Position numbers and translations under genes: made by a program. DNA of 64,000 nt, from NCBI GenBank assembly GCA_039888615.1, contig JBDQQS010000007.1. One strand, given 5' to 3'. Under the pieces are notes generated by a model. It was given only the letters and a program-made list of their open reading frames with translations. It ran no database searches and was not told where the DNA came from. The stretch comes from Flavimaribacter sp039888615 (GTDB taxonomy: Bacteria; Pseudomonadota; Alphaproteobacteria; Rhizobiales; Rhizobiaceae). Positions 41,569 to 50,329 of this stretch are shown here, piece after piece; within the stretch, counting starts at the first letter, position 1; the number at the start of each line of letters is the position of its first letter.

Positions 41569-42647
41569 CAGTTCGAACCTCCCTTGCTTTTCTGCTTGTA
41601 CAGTTCGTTGAGCGGCAGGTAGGGCACGACCCCCTGCTCGCCGTTCTGTTCGACAATGAACTTGTTGGACGTGCGGTAGACCTCTTCCAGCGTTTCCAGA
41701 AACAGGCGCTTGCGGGTCACTTCCGGCGCGATTGCGTATTCCGTGTAGATCGCCTCGAAGCGCTGTGCTTCACCCTCGGCTTCGTTGACGACGCGGTTCT
41801 TGTAGCCGGCCGCCTCTTCCCGGATCTGCGCCGCCTCGCCGCGGGCCCGGCCAAGCTGCTGGTTGGAATACTGGTTGGCTTCCTCGACGAAACGGTCCTC
41901 GTCCTGTTCGGCGCGCTGCACCTCGTCGAAGGCGTCGGCCACTTCGCGCGGCGGCGCCGCGTCCTCGATGGAAACGGTGTTGATCGAAATGCCGGCGCCG
42001 TAGGTGTCCATGGTTTCCTGGATCGTGATCTTCACGCTGTCGGCGATCGCCTGGCGATTGTCGCGGAAGATGTCCTGGGCGGGACGCCGGCCAACGACTT
42101 CGCGCATGGCGCTCTCGGCGACCTGACGAAGCGTATCTTCCGGATTCTCGACGTCGAACAGGTAATCCTGCGGATTGGTGATCGAATAGAGAACCGAAAA
42201 CTGCACGTCGACGATGTTCTGGTCGCCCGTTAGCATCAGGCTCTGGGCGGCGCCGCGCGGGGAACTGCCGCCGATATTGATCTGTTTCTCAACGATACTG
42301 ACTTTTTCGACCCGTTCGATTGGCCACCAGAGGAAATGCAGGCCCGGCTGGGAAACTTCTGTTTTCGGCTTTCCGAAAAGCAGAACCACGCCGCGTTCGT
42401 CCGGCTGCACGGTGTAGATCGCTTGAAACGCCCAGAGAAGTACGAGACCGATGACTACGATGATAGCGATAAGCCCGCCGCCGGATCCGCCCGGCAGGGC
42501 GTTGCGCAACTGGTCCTGCGAGCGCCGGATGATGTCTTCAAGATCCGGCGGTTGTCCGCCGCCGCCTGTTTTTCGTGGACCGCGCGGACCCTGCCCCCAC
42601 GGCCCTTGTCCGTTACCGCCACTTCCGTTCTGATTGCTCCAGGGCAT
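41568..42647 (-). CDS. hflK: HflK, subunit of the HflKC membrane protease regulator
   Basis: The 359-residue partner of HflC. The N-terminus is Gly/Pro-rich and cytoplasmic (PWSNQNGSGGNGQGPWGQG), then a membrane helix (LIAIIVVIGLVLLWAFQAIY, about 61-80), the SPFH domain with QPGLHFLWWPIERVEKV, and a long coiled coil (QYSNQQLGRARGEAAQIREE). It is the first gene of the hflK-hflC-DUF2065-degP row. Confidence 0.95.
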   Translation of the reverse strand: MPWSNQNGSGGNGQGPWGQGPRGPRKTGGGGQPPDLEDIIRRSQDQLRNALPGGSGGGLIAIIVVIGLVLLWAFQAIYTVQPDERGVVLLFGKPKTEVSQPGLHFLWWPIERVEKVSIVEKQINIGGSSPRGAAQSLMLTGDQNIVDVQFSVLYSITNPQDYLFDVENPEDTLRQVAESAMREVVGRRPAQDIFRDNRQAIADSVKITIQETMDTYGAGISINTVSIEDAAPPREVADAFDEVQRAEQDEDRFVEEANQYSNQQLGRARGEAAQIREEAAGYKNRVVNEAEGEAQRFEAIYTEYAIAPEVTRKRLFLETLEEVYRTSNKFIVEQNGEQGVVPYLPLNELYKQKSKGGSN

Positions 42648-42851
42648 GAATTCCTCTTTCCTCGCCGGGCACGGGGCCGTTCATGGCCATTCCTGTACCG
42701 GTTTTGCATTCCGTTCTTATAATTGGCCCTTCGATACGCGCGCCGACCGAGTGCGGTCAAGTTGAAATGGCAAGTGTATTTAACGGGCTATCCAGCGGTT
42801 ATAGGTATCGCGACCCGCGCTTTCAACGCGCTGCCGGCCGCATCTTGCTGA

Positions 42852-43379
42852 TTACGGGGCTTTTTTGTCGTAAATCACGTAGCGGGTGGCGAATGTGTCC
42901 TTCTCGCCCTCGCTGACCTGCTCTTCGTGGACAGGCTCCCAAATGGCCCGGTCGATCGCCGGAAAGACGGTGTCGCCATCCGGTTCACACTGCACATGGG
43001 TGATATGCAGTCGGTCGGTCAGCGGCATCGCGAGCCTGTAAATTTCACCGCCGCCTACGACGCAGATCGCATCAGCGTCGTCCGACCGGGCCCGTTCTGC
43101 GGCGACGCGGATGGCTTCCTCCAACGAGGACGCGATCGTTATGCCTTCAGGCTCGTAGTCCTTGCTGCGCGTCACCACGATGTTCAGGCGCCCTGGAAGC
43201 GGCTGACCGATCGATTCGAAGGTCTTGCGGCCCATGATCACCGGCTTGCCCAGCGTTATGGACTTGAAGCGCTTCAGATCCGTGGAAAGCCGCCACGGCA
43301 TGTCGCCGTCCGCGCCGATCACGTCGTTGGCGGCGATCGCAGCCACGATCACGACGCTGACTGGCATGACGTGGGTCAT
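42852..43379 (-). CDS. folA: Dihydrofolate reductase
   Basis: A 175-residue enzyme that reduces dihydrofolate with NADPH. Key parts are VVIVAAIAANDVIGADGDMPWRL (cofactor and substrate loops, with the catalytic Asp at the DLKRF segment), VIMGRKTFESIG and the VVGGGEIYRLAMPLTDRLHITH nucleotide-binding block. It starts inside the end of thyA (ATGA overlap), so the two are translated together: ThyA makes dihydrofolate that FolA regenerates. Confidence 0.96.
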   Translation of the reverse strand: MTHVMPVSVVIVAAIAANDVIGADGDMPWRLSTDLKRFKSITLGKPVIMGRKTFESIGQPLPGRLNIVVTRSKDYEPEGITIASSLEEAIRVAAERARSDDADAICVVGGGEIYRLAMPLTDRLHITHVQCEPDGDTVFPAIDRAIWEPVHEEQVSEGEKDTFATRYVIYDKKAP

Positions 43380-44170
43380 ACGGAAACCTTCGCGGCGATA
43401 TGCGGGTGCGGGTCGTAATTTTCGAGCGTGAAATCTTCCGGCGTGAAGGAGAAAATATCCCGACGTTCCGGATTGATCCGCATGGTCGGCAGCGCCCGCG
43501 GCGCGCGGCGAAGCTGGAGCTCGGCCTTTTCCAGGTGATCGGCGTAGAGATGCGCGTCGCCCAGCGTGTGCACGAAATCACCTGGCTCCAGCCGCGTGAC
43601 CTGCGCCATCATCATGGTCAGCAGCGCGTAGGAGGCGATATTGAAGGGCACGCCCAGAAAGATATCCGCCGAACGCTGGTAGAGCTGGCAGGAAAGCCGC
43701 CCGTTCGCCACATAGAACTGGAAGAGGCAGTGGCATGGCGGCAGGGCCATATCGTTGACAAGCGCCGGATTCCAGGCTGACACGATGAGCCGCCGGGAAT
43801 TCGGATTGAGCTTGATCATCTCGACCACCTCGGAAATCTGGTCTATCGCCTGTCCGTCGGGCGCCGGCCAGGAGCGCCACTGATAGCCGTAGACGGGGCC
43901 GAGATCGCCGTTTTCGTCAGCCCATTCGTCCCAGATCGACACGCCTTGCTCCTTGAGCCAGGCAATGTTCGTATCGCCGCGCAGAAACCACAAGAGTTCG
44001 ACGATGATCGACTTCAGATGCAGTTTCTTCGTCGTCAGGACCGGAAAGCCTTTCGCGAGATCGAACCGCATCTGGTGACCGAACACCGAGCGCGTGCCGG
44101 TGCCGGTGCGGTCGGAGCGGTCAACGCCGGTGTCGAGGACACGGCGCATGAGGTCGTGATATTGCTTCAT
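43376..44170 (-). CDS. thyA: Thymidylate synthase
   Basis: The 264-residue enzyme converts dUMP to dTMP with methylene-tetrahydrofolate. The catalytic Cys is in LPPCHCLFQFYV (about residue 146), followed by LYQRSADIFLGVPFNIASYALL and the folate block DAHLYADHLEKAELQL. The start MKQYHDLMRRVLDTG is standard. It forms an operon with folA by a 4-base overlap. Confidence 0.97.
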   Translation of the reverse strand: MKQYHDLMRRVLDTGVDRSDRTGTGTRSVFGHQMRFDLAKGFPVLTTKKLHLKSIIVELLWFLRGDTNIAWLKEQGVSIWDEWADENGDLGPVYGYQWRSWPAPDGQAIDQISEVVEMIKLNPNSRRLIVSAWNPALVNDMALPPCHCLFQFYVANGRLSCQLYQRSADIFLGVPFNIASYALLTMMMAQVTRLEPGDFVHTLGDAHLYADHLEKAELQLRRAPRALPTMRINPERRDIFSFTPEDFTLENYDPHPHIAAKVSV

Positions 44171-44396
44171 CGTCTTGCCTGGCGCGATTCGTTTCGGTCC
44201 ATCATATCGGGTTGAAGCGACTGCGGCGAGCGGTCAGCGCCGCTTGATCCACAGGTCGCGAAGCAACCCGCTTTCATTCGCTTTTACGCGCCTTACCTGT
44301 CATTCCGCGGATTATCGCGCTGGATCACCCCCCTTTTCAAACAGGCTCCGCGGCCTTATATCAGGAGTGCTGTTTCGACAGCTATGGCGATAAACG

Positions 44397-44690
44397 GGAG
44401 ATGCAATAAACCCATCGGACCCGGGGGCAGTACCCGGCGCCTCCACCATGACAGGCCGCGCTTGACGGCCTGTGATGCTGGGGGCGACACAGGATCGACG
44501 AGGGCGTAAAGATCAACTTTTTGCTCGGCATGGTTCCGCCGTTATCGGGCCGTTACAATAGTTGCAAACGACAACTATGCGGAAGCACGTCTCGCCGCTT
44601 AATGCGGTGCGACAGCTTCAAATAAACTCCTGACGGTTCGCACCGTCAGGCGGGGTTCGGAGGCACCTGGCAACAGAAGCCTCCACTAAA
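44397..44690 (+). ncRNA. ssrA: Transfer-messenger RNA, circularly permuted (two-piece)
   Basis: The gene is in the alphaproteobacterial permuted order. The acceptor piece comes first and ends CGCCTCCACCA at 44448. After a loop to be removed (about 44449-44479), the coding piece begins GGGGGCG at 44480, which pairs with the acceptor CGCCTCC. The tag frame GCA AAC GAC AAC TAT GCG ... TAA (44564-44602) encodes ANDNYAEARLAA. Pseudoknot-like hairpins (CCTGACGG/CCGTCAGG; GGAGGC/GCCTCC) follow to about 44690. The 5' end is approximate. Together with SmpB it rescues stalled ribosomes and tags the product for ClpXP; sspB, the adaptor for that tag, lies 660 bp downstream. Confidence 0.93.
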
Positions 44691-44732
44691 TCCCCTGAGA
44701 AAACGCCAAACCGGGCGTCATCCTCGTGCGTA

Positions 44733-45095
44733 TCACTCCGACGTTTGGGCGATTGGCTTCCAGGCTGTGCGATCGATGTCGAGATCGGTGTAGTCGTCCG
44801 GATTAAGGACCGGCCGATCGATCCCCGACGCCAGCTGCTGCCGGAAATCCCTGAGTATTCGCAGACAGATCGGCATCAACATCATCATGGCGACGAGGTT
44901 CACAATCGCCAGGATTCCCATCATCGGATCCGAGAAGAAGAACACGGATGTCGCGGCCGGCGCGGCGGCGCCGACGAAAATGATGGCGATCAGCACGGTG
45001 ATGAATATGCCGAGGACGACGAGAAGCGGTTGCAGCGACCATCCCCAGGTCAGATCGCCGATGACAACGAAGAACTCCTCAAGAAACGCCATGCT
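44733..45095 (-). pseudogene. AGCS-type Na+/amino-acid symporter with large internal deletion
   Basis: The 120-residue frame joins two ends of an alanine/glycine:cation symporter. Residues 1-34 (MAFLEEFFVVIGDLTWGWSL ...) resemble the normal N-terminus with its DxxWG. Residues 48-100 (FFFSDPMMGILAIVNLVAMMMLM) resemble the last helix region before the C-terminal tail. A full protein has over 440 residues, so about 330 are missing while the frame stays open. It cannot transport. Adjacent to ssrA, a frequent insertion site, so the deletion may come from an excised element. An intact small membrane protein family is the alternative. Confidence 0.5.
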
Positions 45096-45352
45096 GAATC
45101 TTCTTTTCGAGTAAAGGCAATCTGAACACGCAGTCACATACTTTACATATTAAACACGCCCAAAGTAATCGCACTAGCCGTAAACGGCTTATGCGCAACG
45201 AACCTGATCGAGCCCGGCTTGCAGGCGCCGCCGGATCTTCTGTTCCACAGGTTCGGAATCCTTCTCTTTGATTTCGCCCCTATCCTTAGTAAAATATGAA
45301 TGATAACCCGAACACATTGTTGCCCGAAAACCGGAACACCTGTACCAAGGCA

Positions 45353-45949
45353 ATGAGTGAATCGAGGCGGAGTCCGGCAGTGCAAGACCACATCAGATAT
45401 GACATTCTCGCCCAGGACGCGCTCAGAAGCGTCATTCGCAAGGTGCTGTCTGAAGTCGCCTCCACCGGCGCCCTGCCCGGCGAGCATCATTTCTTCATCA
45501 CTTTTATGACGAATGCGCCCGGCGTGCGCATCTCCAGCCATCTGCGCGAAAAATACGCCGAGCAGATGACCATCGTTGTCCAGCACCAGTTCTGGGACCT
45601 GAAGGTCACGGAAAGCCATTTCGAGATCGGCCTGTCCTTTTCCGACAAACCCGAAAAACTGCACATCCCGTTTGCGGCCGTCCGGGGGTTCTACGACCCT
45701 TCCGTCAATTTCGAACTCGAATTCGACACCATGATCGCCGACAACGAAGACAGCCCCGCCGTTGGACTTGTGTCGCCGGAGCACTCCGAAATCTCGCGTG
45801 ATCCGGTCAATTCCGACGAAGAAGGCGCCGAGGTTCCCGACGACGCGGACACCGAAGCCGCAGACGCCTATGAGGAACTGACGGAAGACGAGAGCGAGAA
45901 GGCCGGCGCGGACGTCGTGTCGCTGGACGCCTTCCGCAAGAAGAACTAG
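45353..45949 (+). CDS. sspB: SspB-like ClpXP adaptor
   Basis: The 198-residue protein is of the alpha-type SspB family. The core DHIRYDILAQDALRSVIRKVLSEV is followed by HHFFITFMTNAPGVRISSHL, and the groove that holds the ssrA tag includes MTIVVQHQFWDLKV and FEIGLSFSDKPEKLHIPF. A long acidic, disordered linker (DSEEGAEVPDDADTEAADAY-like) leads to the ClpX-binding tail VVSLDAFRKKN. It delivers ANDNYAEARLAA-tagged proteins to ClpXP. I start it at 45353; an upstream ATG at 45296 is less likely. It is followed 4 bp later by a DUF4169 gene. Confidence 0.93.
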   Translation: MSESRRSPAVQDHIRYDILAQDALRSVIRKVLSEVASTGALPGEHHFFITFMTNAPGVRISSHLREKYAEQMTIVVQHQFWDLKVTESHFEIGLSFSDKPEKLHIPFAAVRGFYDPSVNFELEFDTMIADNEDSPAVGLVSPEHSEISRDPVNSDEEGAEVPDDADTEAADAYEELTEDESEKAGADVVSLDAFRKKN

Positions 45950-45953
45950 GGCC

Positions 45954-46151
45954 ATGACCTCAAACGTCGTCAATCTGCGTCAGGCAAGAAAACGCAAGGC
46001 GCGCGACGAGAACGACCGTCAGGCCGAAGCCAATCGCGTCGCCTTCGGGCGAACCAAGGCGGAAAAAACCACGACCCGCGCCGAAAACCTGAAATCGCTT
46101 CGCGACCAGGAGCAGAAACGGCTCGAAAAATCGCCGCGAGACAGTGATTGA
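45954..46151 (+). CDS. DUF4169 family protein
   Basis: A 65-residue, very basic, helical protein: TSNVVNLRQARKRKARDEN at the start and AFGRTKAEKTTTRAENLKSL in the middle, which is the DUF4169 pattern found after sspB-type genes in rhizobia. No catalytic residues are evident. It lies 4 bp after sspB and overlaps the next gene by 4 bases. Confidence 0.82.
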   Translation: MTSNVVNLRQARKRKARDENDRQAEANRVAFGRTKAEKTTTRAENLKSLRDQEQKRLEKSPRDSD

Positions 46152-46360
46152 TCCGCAAGCGCTCCATCACCATTCGCGGACATCGCACAAGCCTGTCGCT
46201 TGAAGATCAGTTCTGGGACGCGCTTCAGCATATTGCGGCGGAGCGGCGCCTGGCGATGGCGGCGCTGGTTACGGAAATCGACGAACAGCGAAACGTGGAC
46301 GACAATCTGTCGTCGGCGGCCCGGATCTACGTTCTGGAGTGGTTTCGCAAGGACGACTGA
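46148..46360 (+). CDS. Ribbon-helix-helix domain protein
   Basis: A 70-residue protein with a TTG start at 46148 overlapping the preceding stop. It matches the alphaproteobacterial ribbon-helix-helix group: KRSITIRGHRTSLSLEDQFWDAL, then HIAAERRLAMAALVTEID, then SAARIYVLEWF. Probably a small DNA-binding regulator. With sspB and DUF4169 it forms a conserved three-gene set. Confidence 0.85.
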   Translation: MIRKRSITIRGHRTSLSLEDQFWDALQHIAAERRLAMAALVTEIDEQRNVDDNLSSAARIYVLEWFRKDD

Positions 46361-46372
46361 CAGATTGACCGT

Positions 46373-49300
46373 TCAGTTGTTTGGAAACACCGCCTCTTCC
46401 AGTTTCTTGTAAAGATCGTCGAAGACGAGCGGCACGCCGTCGCCGCCATTCGTCGGCGCAGTGTCGGGCGCGGGCCTTGGCGTCGGCACATTGGACGGCG
46501 CGGTGTCCCGCACCGGCTGCGTGTCTTCTTCAACCCGCACGGCTGCGCGTTCCTGCGCGCGAGTTTCGCGAAGCAGTTCTTCCTCCTGCTTCAGGCGCTC
46601 TTCTTCCTGCCGCTGCCGTTCCTCCTCGACCTTCCTTTGCTCTTCCTGATGCTGGAGTTCGAGACGCCGGATGCGGATTCGCTGTTGCTGGTAGTCGCGA
46701 GACAGCATGACTTCGCGCCGCATGCGCTGCTTTTCCAGGACCACCGCCTGCAGCAGTTCCACGCGCCGCCTCTCGCGCTCGAAGGCTCGCAATGACAGGA
46801 AATTGGTCAGTTCGGCGGCGTTGACTTGCACCGAAGGCGCACTGATTGGGCCGGAAAATTCCAGCGTGACGGCGGGCACGGCGCCCGTCAGGGCTTCAAG
46901 ACCGGGATCGTATTCGACACGGAACTCCGACTCCATGTCGTCTTGCGGCAGATCGATCCGCGCATCGCCCGTCACGGTCACGCCCGTGTCCTCGAACCGC
47001 ATGTTAGAAACCCGGATGACGCCCGCCGCAATCGTAAAGGGCGCCGAGACCCGGGCGCTGTAAAGCCCGCCATTGCGTGTGATCCGGCTGGCGACGTCAG
47101 CGACATTATCCGCTTCCGTTTCGAAGCCTTCCCTGTCGGCGGCGTCGAGCAGCCTGCCGAGCGCATCGCTTCCGATCCCGCGAATTTCCAGATCGCGCGC
47201 CGTCGCAATTCCGGTTCCGGTCAAGGAGGTGACGAGGCCCTGCATGCTTTTGCCCGATCCCTCCAGCGTCAGCGACAGGTCCAGACCGCCGCTGGCGACG
47301 GGCTGGCCGCGATAGTCCCAAAACAGGGGCGCCAATTGCGCGTCGCCAAGTTCGAACCGGCCCGAAACGATCCCGGTTCCGCCGCGGTTGGAAAGCGAGA
47401 TGCTTCCGCCGAGATCGCCGTCGAGCCAGCGCGCTGCCAGGTCGCGCAATTGCAGTTCACCGTCTTCGAGAACCAGCTTGCCCTTGAAATCCCGAATTGC
47501 CTGCGAAGCCGGCAACAGCGCGCTTTGCGCTGTCACGTCGATATCAAAACGCGTTTGACCAAAAGACGATGGAGCAAACCCGGCGTTGCTCCAGGTTCCA
47601 TCGTAGAAGGAGACAGCCCCCTCACCCAGAACCGTTTCTGCAAGCCACCCGAGGTCAAGTTCCGAGAGGGCGAGATCGCCGGAAAGCGCAATCTCTGTCT
47701 CATCGCGCGGCATAGTGAGATTTCCGGAGAACCCGATATTTTCAACCGAGCCTTCCATGGACTGAAGCGACAACGTCTCGGCGTCTGCCTTGACGCGCGC
47801 GCTGAGTTTCGTCGGCAGGATCACCTGCGGGCCGCCGAAAGAGAATCCTGCAGCCAGCAGATAGGGCGACAGGTCGCTCGACGTCATGTCGAACGCGAAG
47901 TCGCCAAGCAGCCGGTCTTCCTCGTCGCCCCAGGCCTGCCCCCTTGCGTTGAACTGAAGGTCGCCGGACAGATAGCCGAGCGTGAAATTGGCGTTCGTGT
48001 CGGCGTTGTCGCTCATCTGCAGCGAGGCGCTCGCTGCGCTGTCGGCGCTGGCGTCCAGCAGATCGACGCCAAACTGACGAAGCATTGTGCGCGAAGAATA
48101 ATTGTTGACGTCGATCTTCGCCGACATGTCGTTCTGGTTCATCGGCGCGTGGATGTTCTTCTTTTCGAAGACTGCGTTGAACTGGCTGCCGCCGGTGTTG
48201 CCTGAAGCACGCGCGATAAGCTGCGTCGCGCCGCCCTGCGGCGTCAGGAAACGGGCCCTGGCGTTGACCGTCGTATTGTTAAAAAGATCGGCATTGCGCC
48301 GCAGGTGATCGGTCGCCGGGTGGATAAACCCAAGATCGCCGAGCGCCTTTGCGACGTCGCCCAACTGCTCCGCCGTCAGCGTGATGTCCAGATCGCCGGC
48401 GGGAGCGGTGAACGCATTGTCCAACCGGCCGACCATTGTCACCGAAACGCCGGCGAGATCGTTGACCGTCAGGCGATCGATATCGAGCGTTCCGCTCTTC
48501 AGGCGCACCGCAATGTCGAGATCGTTGGCGTCGAGACCGGCGAATTGCAGGCTGTCTGCGCTCATCCGCACGCCAATGTCGTGACCGGAAAGCCTGTTGG
48601 CCTCATGGTCGCCCGCCACAAGGGCGGAAAACGCCCGCAAGGCGTCCGCGTCGATGGTTTCTCCTTCAAGCACCAACGACAGCGTCGGTCGTCCCTGCCT
48701 CGGCACGATCCGCTCAAGCCGCCCGTTGAGGGTCGCCGAACCGACGGCGATCTCGAGATCTTCCATCCGCTGCAGTTGCGGCGACAACTCGACCGAGGCC
48801 GACAGGCCCGCCCTGTCCAGGCGGCGAATGCTGGGATCGACCGAATCGCTCAGCCAGGAGGCGAAGCCCGAAGGCTGGAGCGAGGCGACGACGATTTCGC
48901 CGCTGAAACCATAATCGGCGTCCACGCCAAGCCGACCATTGGCCAGAAAGGTCGTGCGTCCCGGGAGCTTGGCTTCAAGCTTTTCGAGCTTCCAGGCCCC
49001 GTTCTCCGGCACCGCCTCAAGTGAAATGTCGCGAAAGGTTGTGTCGCCCGCAACAATCGCAGGCAGCGCGACAGACACCTTGCCCGGCATTTGCGGCACA
49101 GGCGCGAGCGAGACGAATTTGTGGAATTCGGCGAGCCTTTGCCGGAACGGGCGGGACCCGGCGAAATCCGCCAGATTGGCGTCTTCGGCGTCGATCCGGT
49201 CCAGATTGAACTGCTGACCATCGGCGATCAGCAGGAATTCCGGATCGGGACCGGTGTCGAAAGTCGCTTCGCCGGTGACGATATAGGGGTTGTCCTTCGG

Positions 49301-50164
49301 CCCGGTCTGCAGCCGGTATTCCGGCAGGCGAAGCCGCTCGTTATCCAGTTCGAACTTGCCCGTCACGCGGGTTTGCTCCGGACGGTCGTTCCTTCTCCCG
49401 TTGTCTTCCGCGTTCTCGTCGGCCGACCGCGCCGTGATGTCGGCGGTGAAATTGCCGCTGTAGCGGGGCTTCAGATCCTCGATCCGCGCATCGCCCTCTA
49501 GCTGTATCGCAACCGGCAGCGCATCCGGATAAATGCCGGCCCGCAGCCGGACGCCACCGCTCTCAAGCGGCGCGCCGGTCAACAGGGAAAAGGCGCTTGC
49601 GTAGCCGTCGAAACGGCCGGCGCCGTCGATCTGCCACGGCCCCTCGATGGACTTCGCCGACATCCGCAGATCAAGATCCTCGGCTGTATGACGGCGGCCG
49701 TTCTGATCGTCGATAATAGTGATGTCACCGCCCGTAACGGTGATGTTTTCCAGGATGACGGGCTGACCGGAAAAGGATTTCTCGCTTCTGAGCGCCCAGT
49801 CGAGTTCGCCGTCTTCTGAGAGCCGGACAAAGGCCTTCGGACCTTCGATGCGCATGTCGAAGATGCGGACCTCGCCGCTGAGGAAGGGCGCAAGCTCCAC
49901 ATCCATCGCGAAGCGGTCGATCGTCATCATCGGCTCGCCGTCACTGGCTTCGCCGACGGCCACGTCGCCGAACGTCACGGAGGGAAAGGGCAGAAGCCGG
50001 GCTTCCGCGCTGCCGCGCACCTGCACCTTCTGGCCGAGAATGCGCCCGGCCTCGCGCTCAAAGTCCTGCCGGTAGCTGCTCCAGTCGATGAAATAGGGTC
50101 CAATCAGCGCAGCAAACAGCGCCAGAACGAGCAGACCTCCGAAAATGACGAACAGACGAACCAG
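46373..50164 (-). CDS. AsmA-family large envelope protein
   Basis: A 1,263-residue AsmA-like protein when translated from 50164. A membrane helix (LFVIFGGLLVLALFAALIG) at the start is followed by the typical FIDWSSYRQDFEREAGRILG, beta-strand-rich repeats, the AsmA C-terminal part (RLLDAADREGFETEADNVAD...), and a final coiled coil of Glu/Arg/Gln (REVMLSRDYQQQRIRIRRLE). AsmA proteins link inner and outer membrane and probably move phospholipids. No ATG, GTG or TTG exists in frame before codon 47; a CTG (50164) or ATC (50167) behind TAGGAG must serve as start (see findings). Confidence 0.85.
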   Translation of the reverse strand: MVRLFVIFGGLLVLALFAALIGPYFIDWSSYRQDFEREAGRILGQKVQVRGSAEARLLPFPSVTFGDVAVGEASDGEPMMTIDRFAMDVELAPFLSGEVRIFDMRIEGPKAFVRLSEDGELDWALRSEKSFSGQPVILENITVTGGDITIIDDQNGRRHTAEDLDLRMSAKSIEGPWQIDGAGRFDGYASAFSLLTGAPLESGGVRLRAGIYPDALPVAIQLEGDARIEDLKPRYSGNFTADITARSADENAEDNGRRNDRPEQTRVTGKFELDNERLRLPEYRLQTGPKDNPYIVTGEATFDTGPDPEFLLIADGQQFNLDRIDAEDANLADFAGSRPFRQRLAEFHKFVSLAPVPQMPGKVSVALPAIVAGDTTFRDISLEAVPENGAWKLEKLEAKLPGRTTFLANGRLGVDADYGFSGEIVVASLQPSGFASWLSDSVDPSIRRLDRAGLSASVELSPQLQRMEDLEIAVGSATLNGRLERIVPRQGRPTLSLVLEGETIDADALRAFSALVAGDHEANRLSGHDIGVRMSADSLQFAGLDANDLDIAVRLKSGTLDIDRLTVNDLAGVSVTMVGRLDNAFTAPAGDLDITLTAEQLGDVAKALGDLGFIHPATDHLRRNADLFNNTTVNARARFLTPQGGATQLIARASGNTGGSQFNAVFEKKNIHAPMNQNDMSAKIDVNNYSSRTMLRQFGVDLLDASADSAASASLQMSDNADTNANFTLGYLSGDLQFNARGQAWGDEEDRLLGDFAFDMTSSDLSPYLLAAGFSFGGPQVILPTKLSARVKADAETLSLQSMEGSVENIGFSGNLTMPRDETEIALSGDLALSELDLGWLAETVLGEGAVSFYDGTWSNAGFAPSSFGQTRFDIDVTAQSALLPASQAIRDFKGKLVLEDGELQLRDLAARWLDGDLGGSISLSNRGGTGIVSGRFELGDAQLAPLFWDYRGQPVASGGLDLSLTLEGSGKSMQGLVTSLTGTGIATARDLEIRGIGSDALGRLLDAADREGFETEADNVADVASRITRNGGLYSARVSAPFTIAAGVIRVSNMRFEDTGVTVTGDARIDLPQDDMESEFRVEYDPGLEALTGAVPAVTLEFSGPISAPSVQVNAAELTNFLSLRAFERERRRVELLQAVVLEKQRMRREVMLSRDYQQQRIRIRRLELQHQEEQRKVEEERQRQEEERLKQEEELLRETRAQERAAVRVEEDTQPVRDTAPSNVPTPRPAPDTAPTNGGDGVPLVFDDLYKKLEEAVFPNN

Positions 50165-50329
50165 GATGGGCTCCTAAATTGCAACGGCGCAGACGCCGCG
50201 GCGCGATTAACACTTGCCGTCGATCATAGCGCTTTCGACCGCGAGTTAAATGACAAATCGTTCCGCGCCGGCCTGTTTCCAGGGCGGCGTGACGGCGCAG
50301 GCGATCGGGACGCTTTGCGCCATTCCAGC

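Noticed and set aside
46826..48205. 459-codon open frame on the plus strand
   Set aside because: Antisense shadow of the AsmA-family gene, which shows family features on the minus strand.
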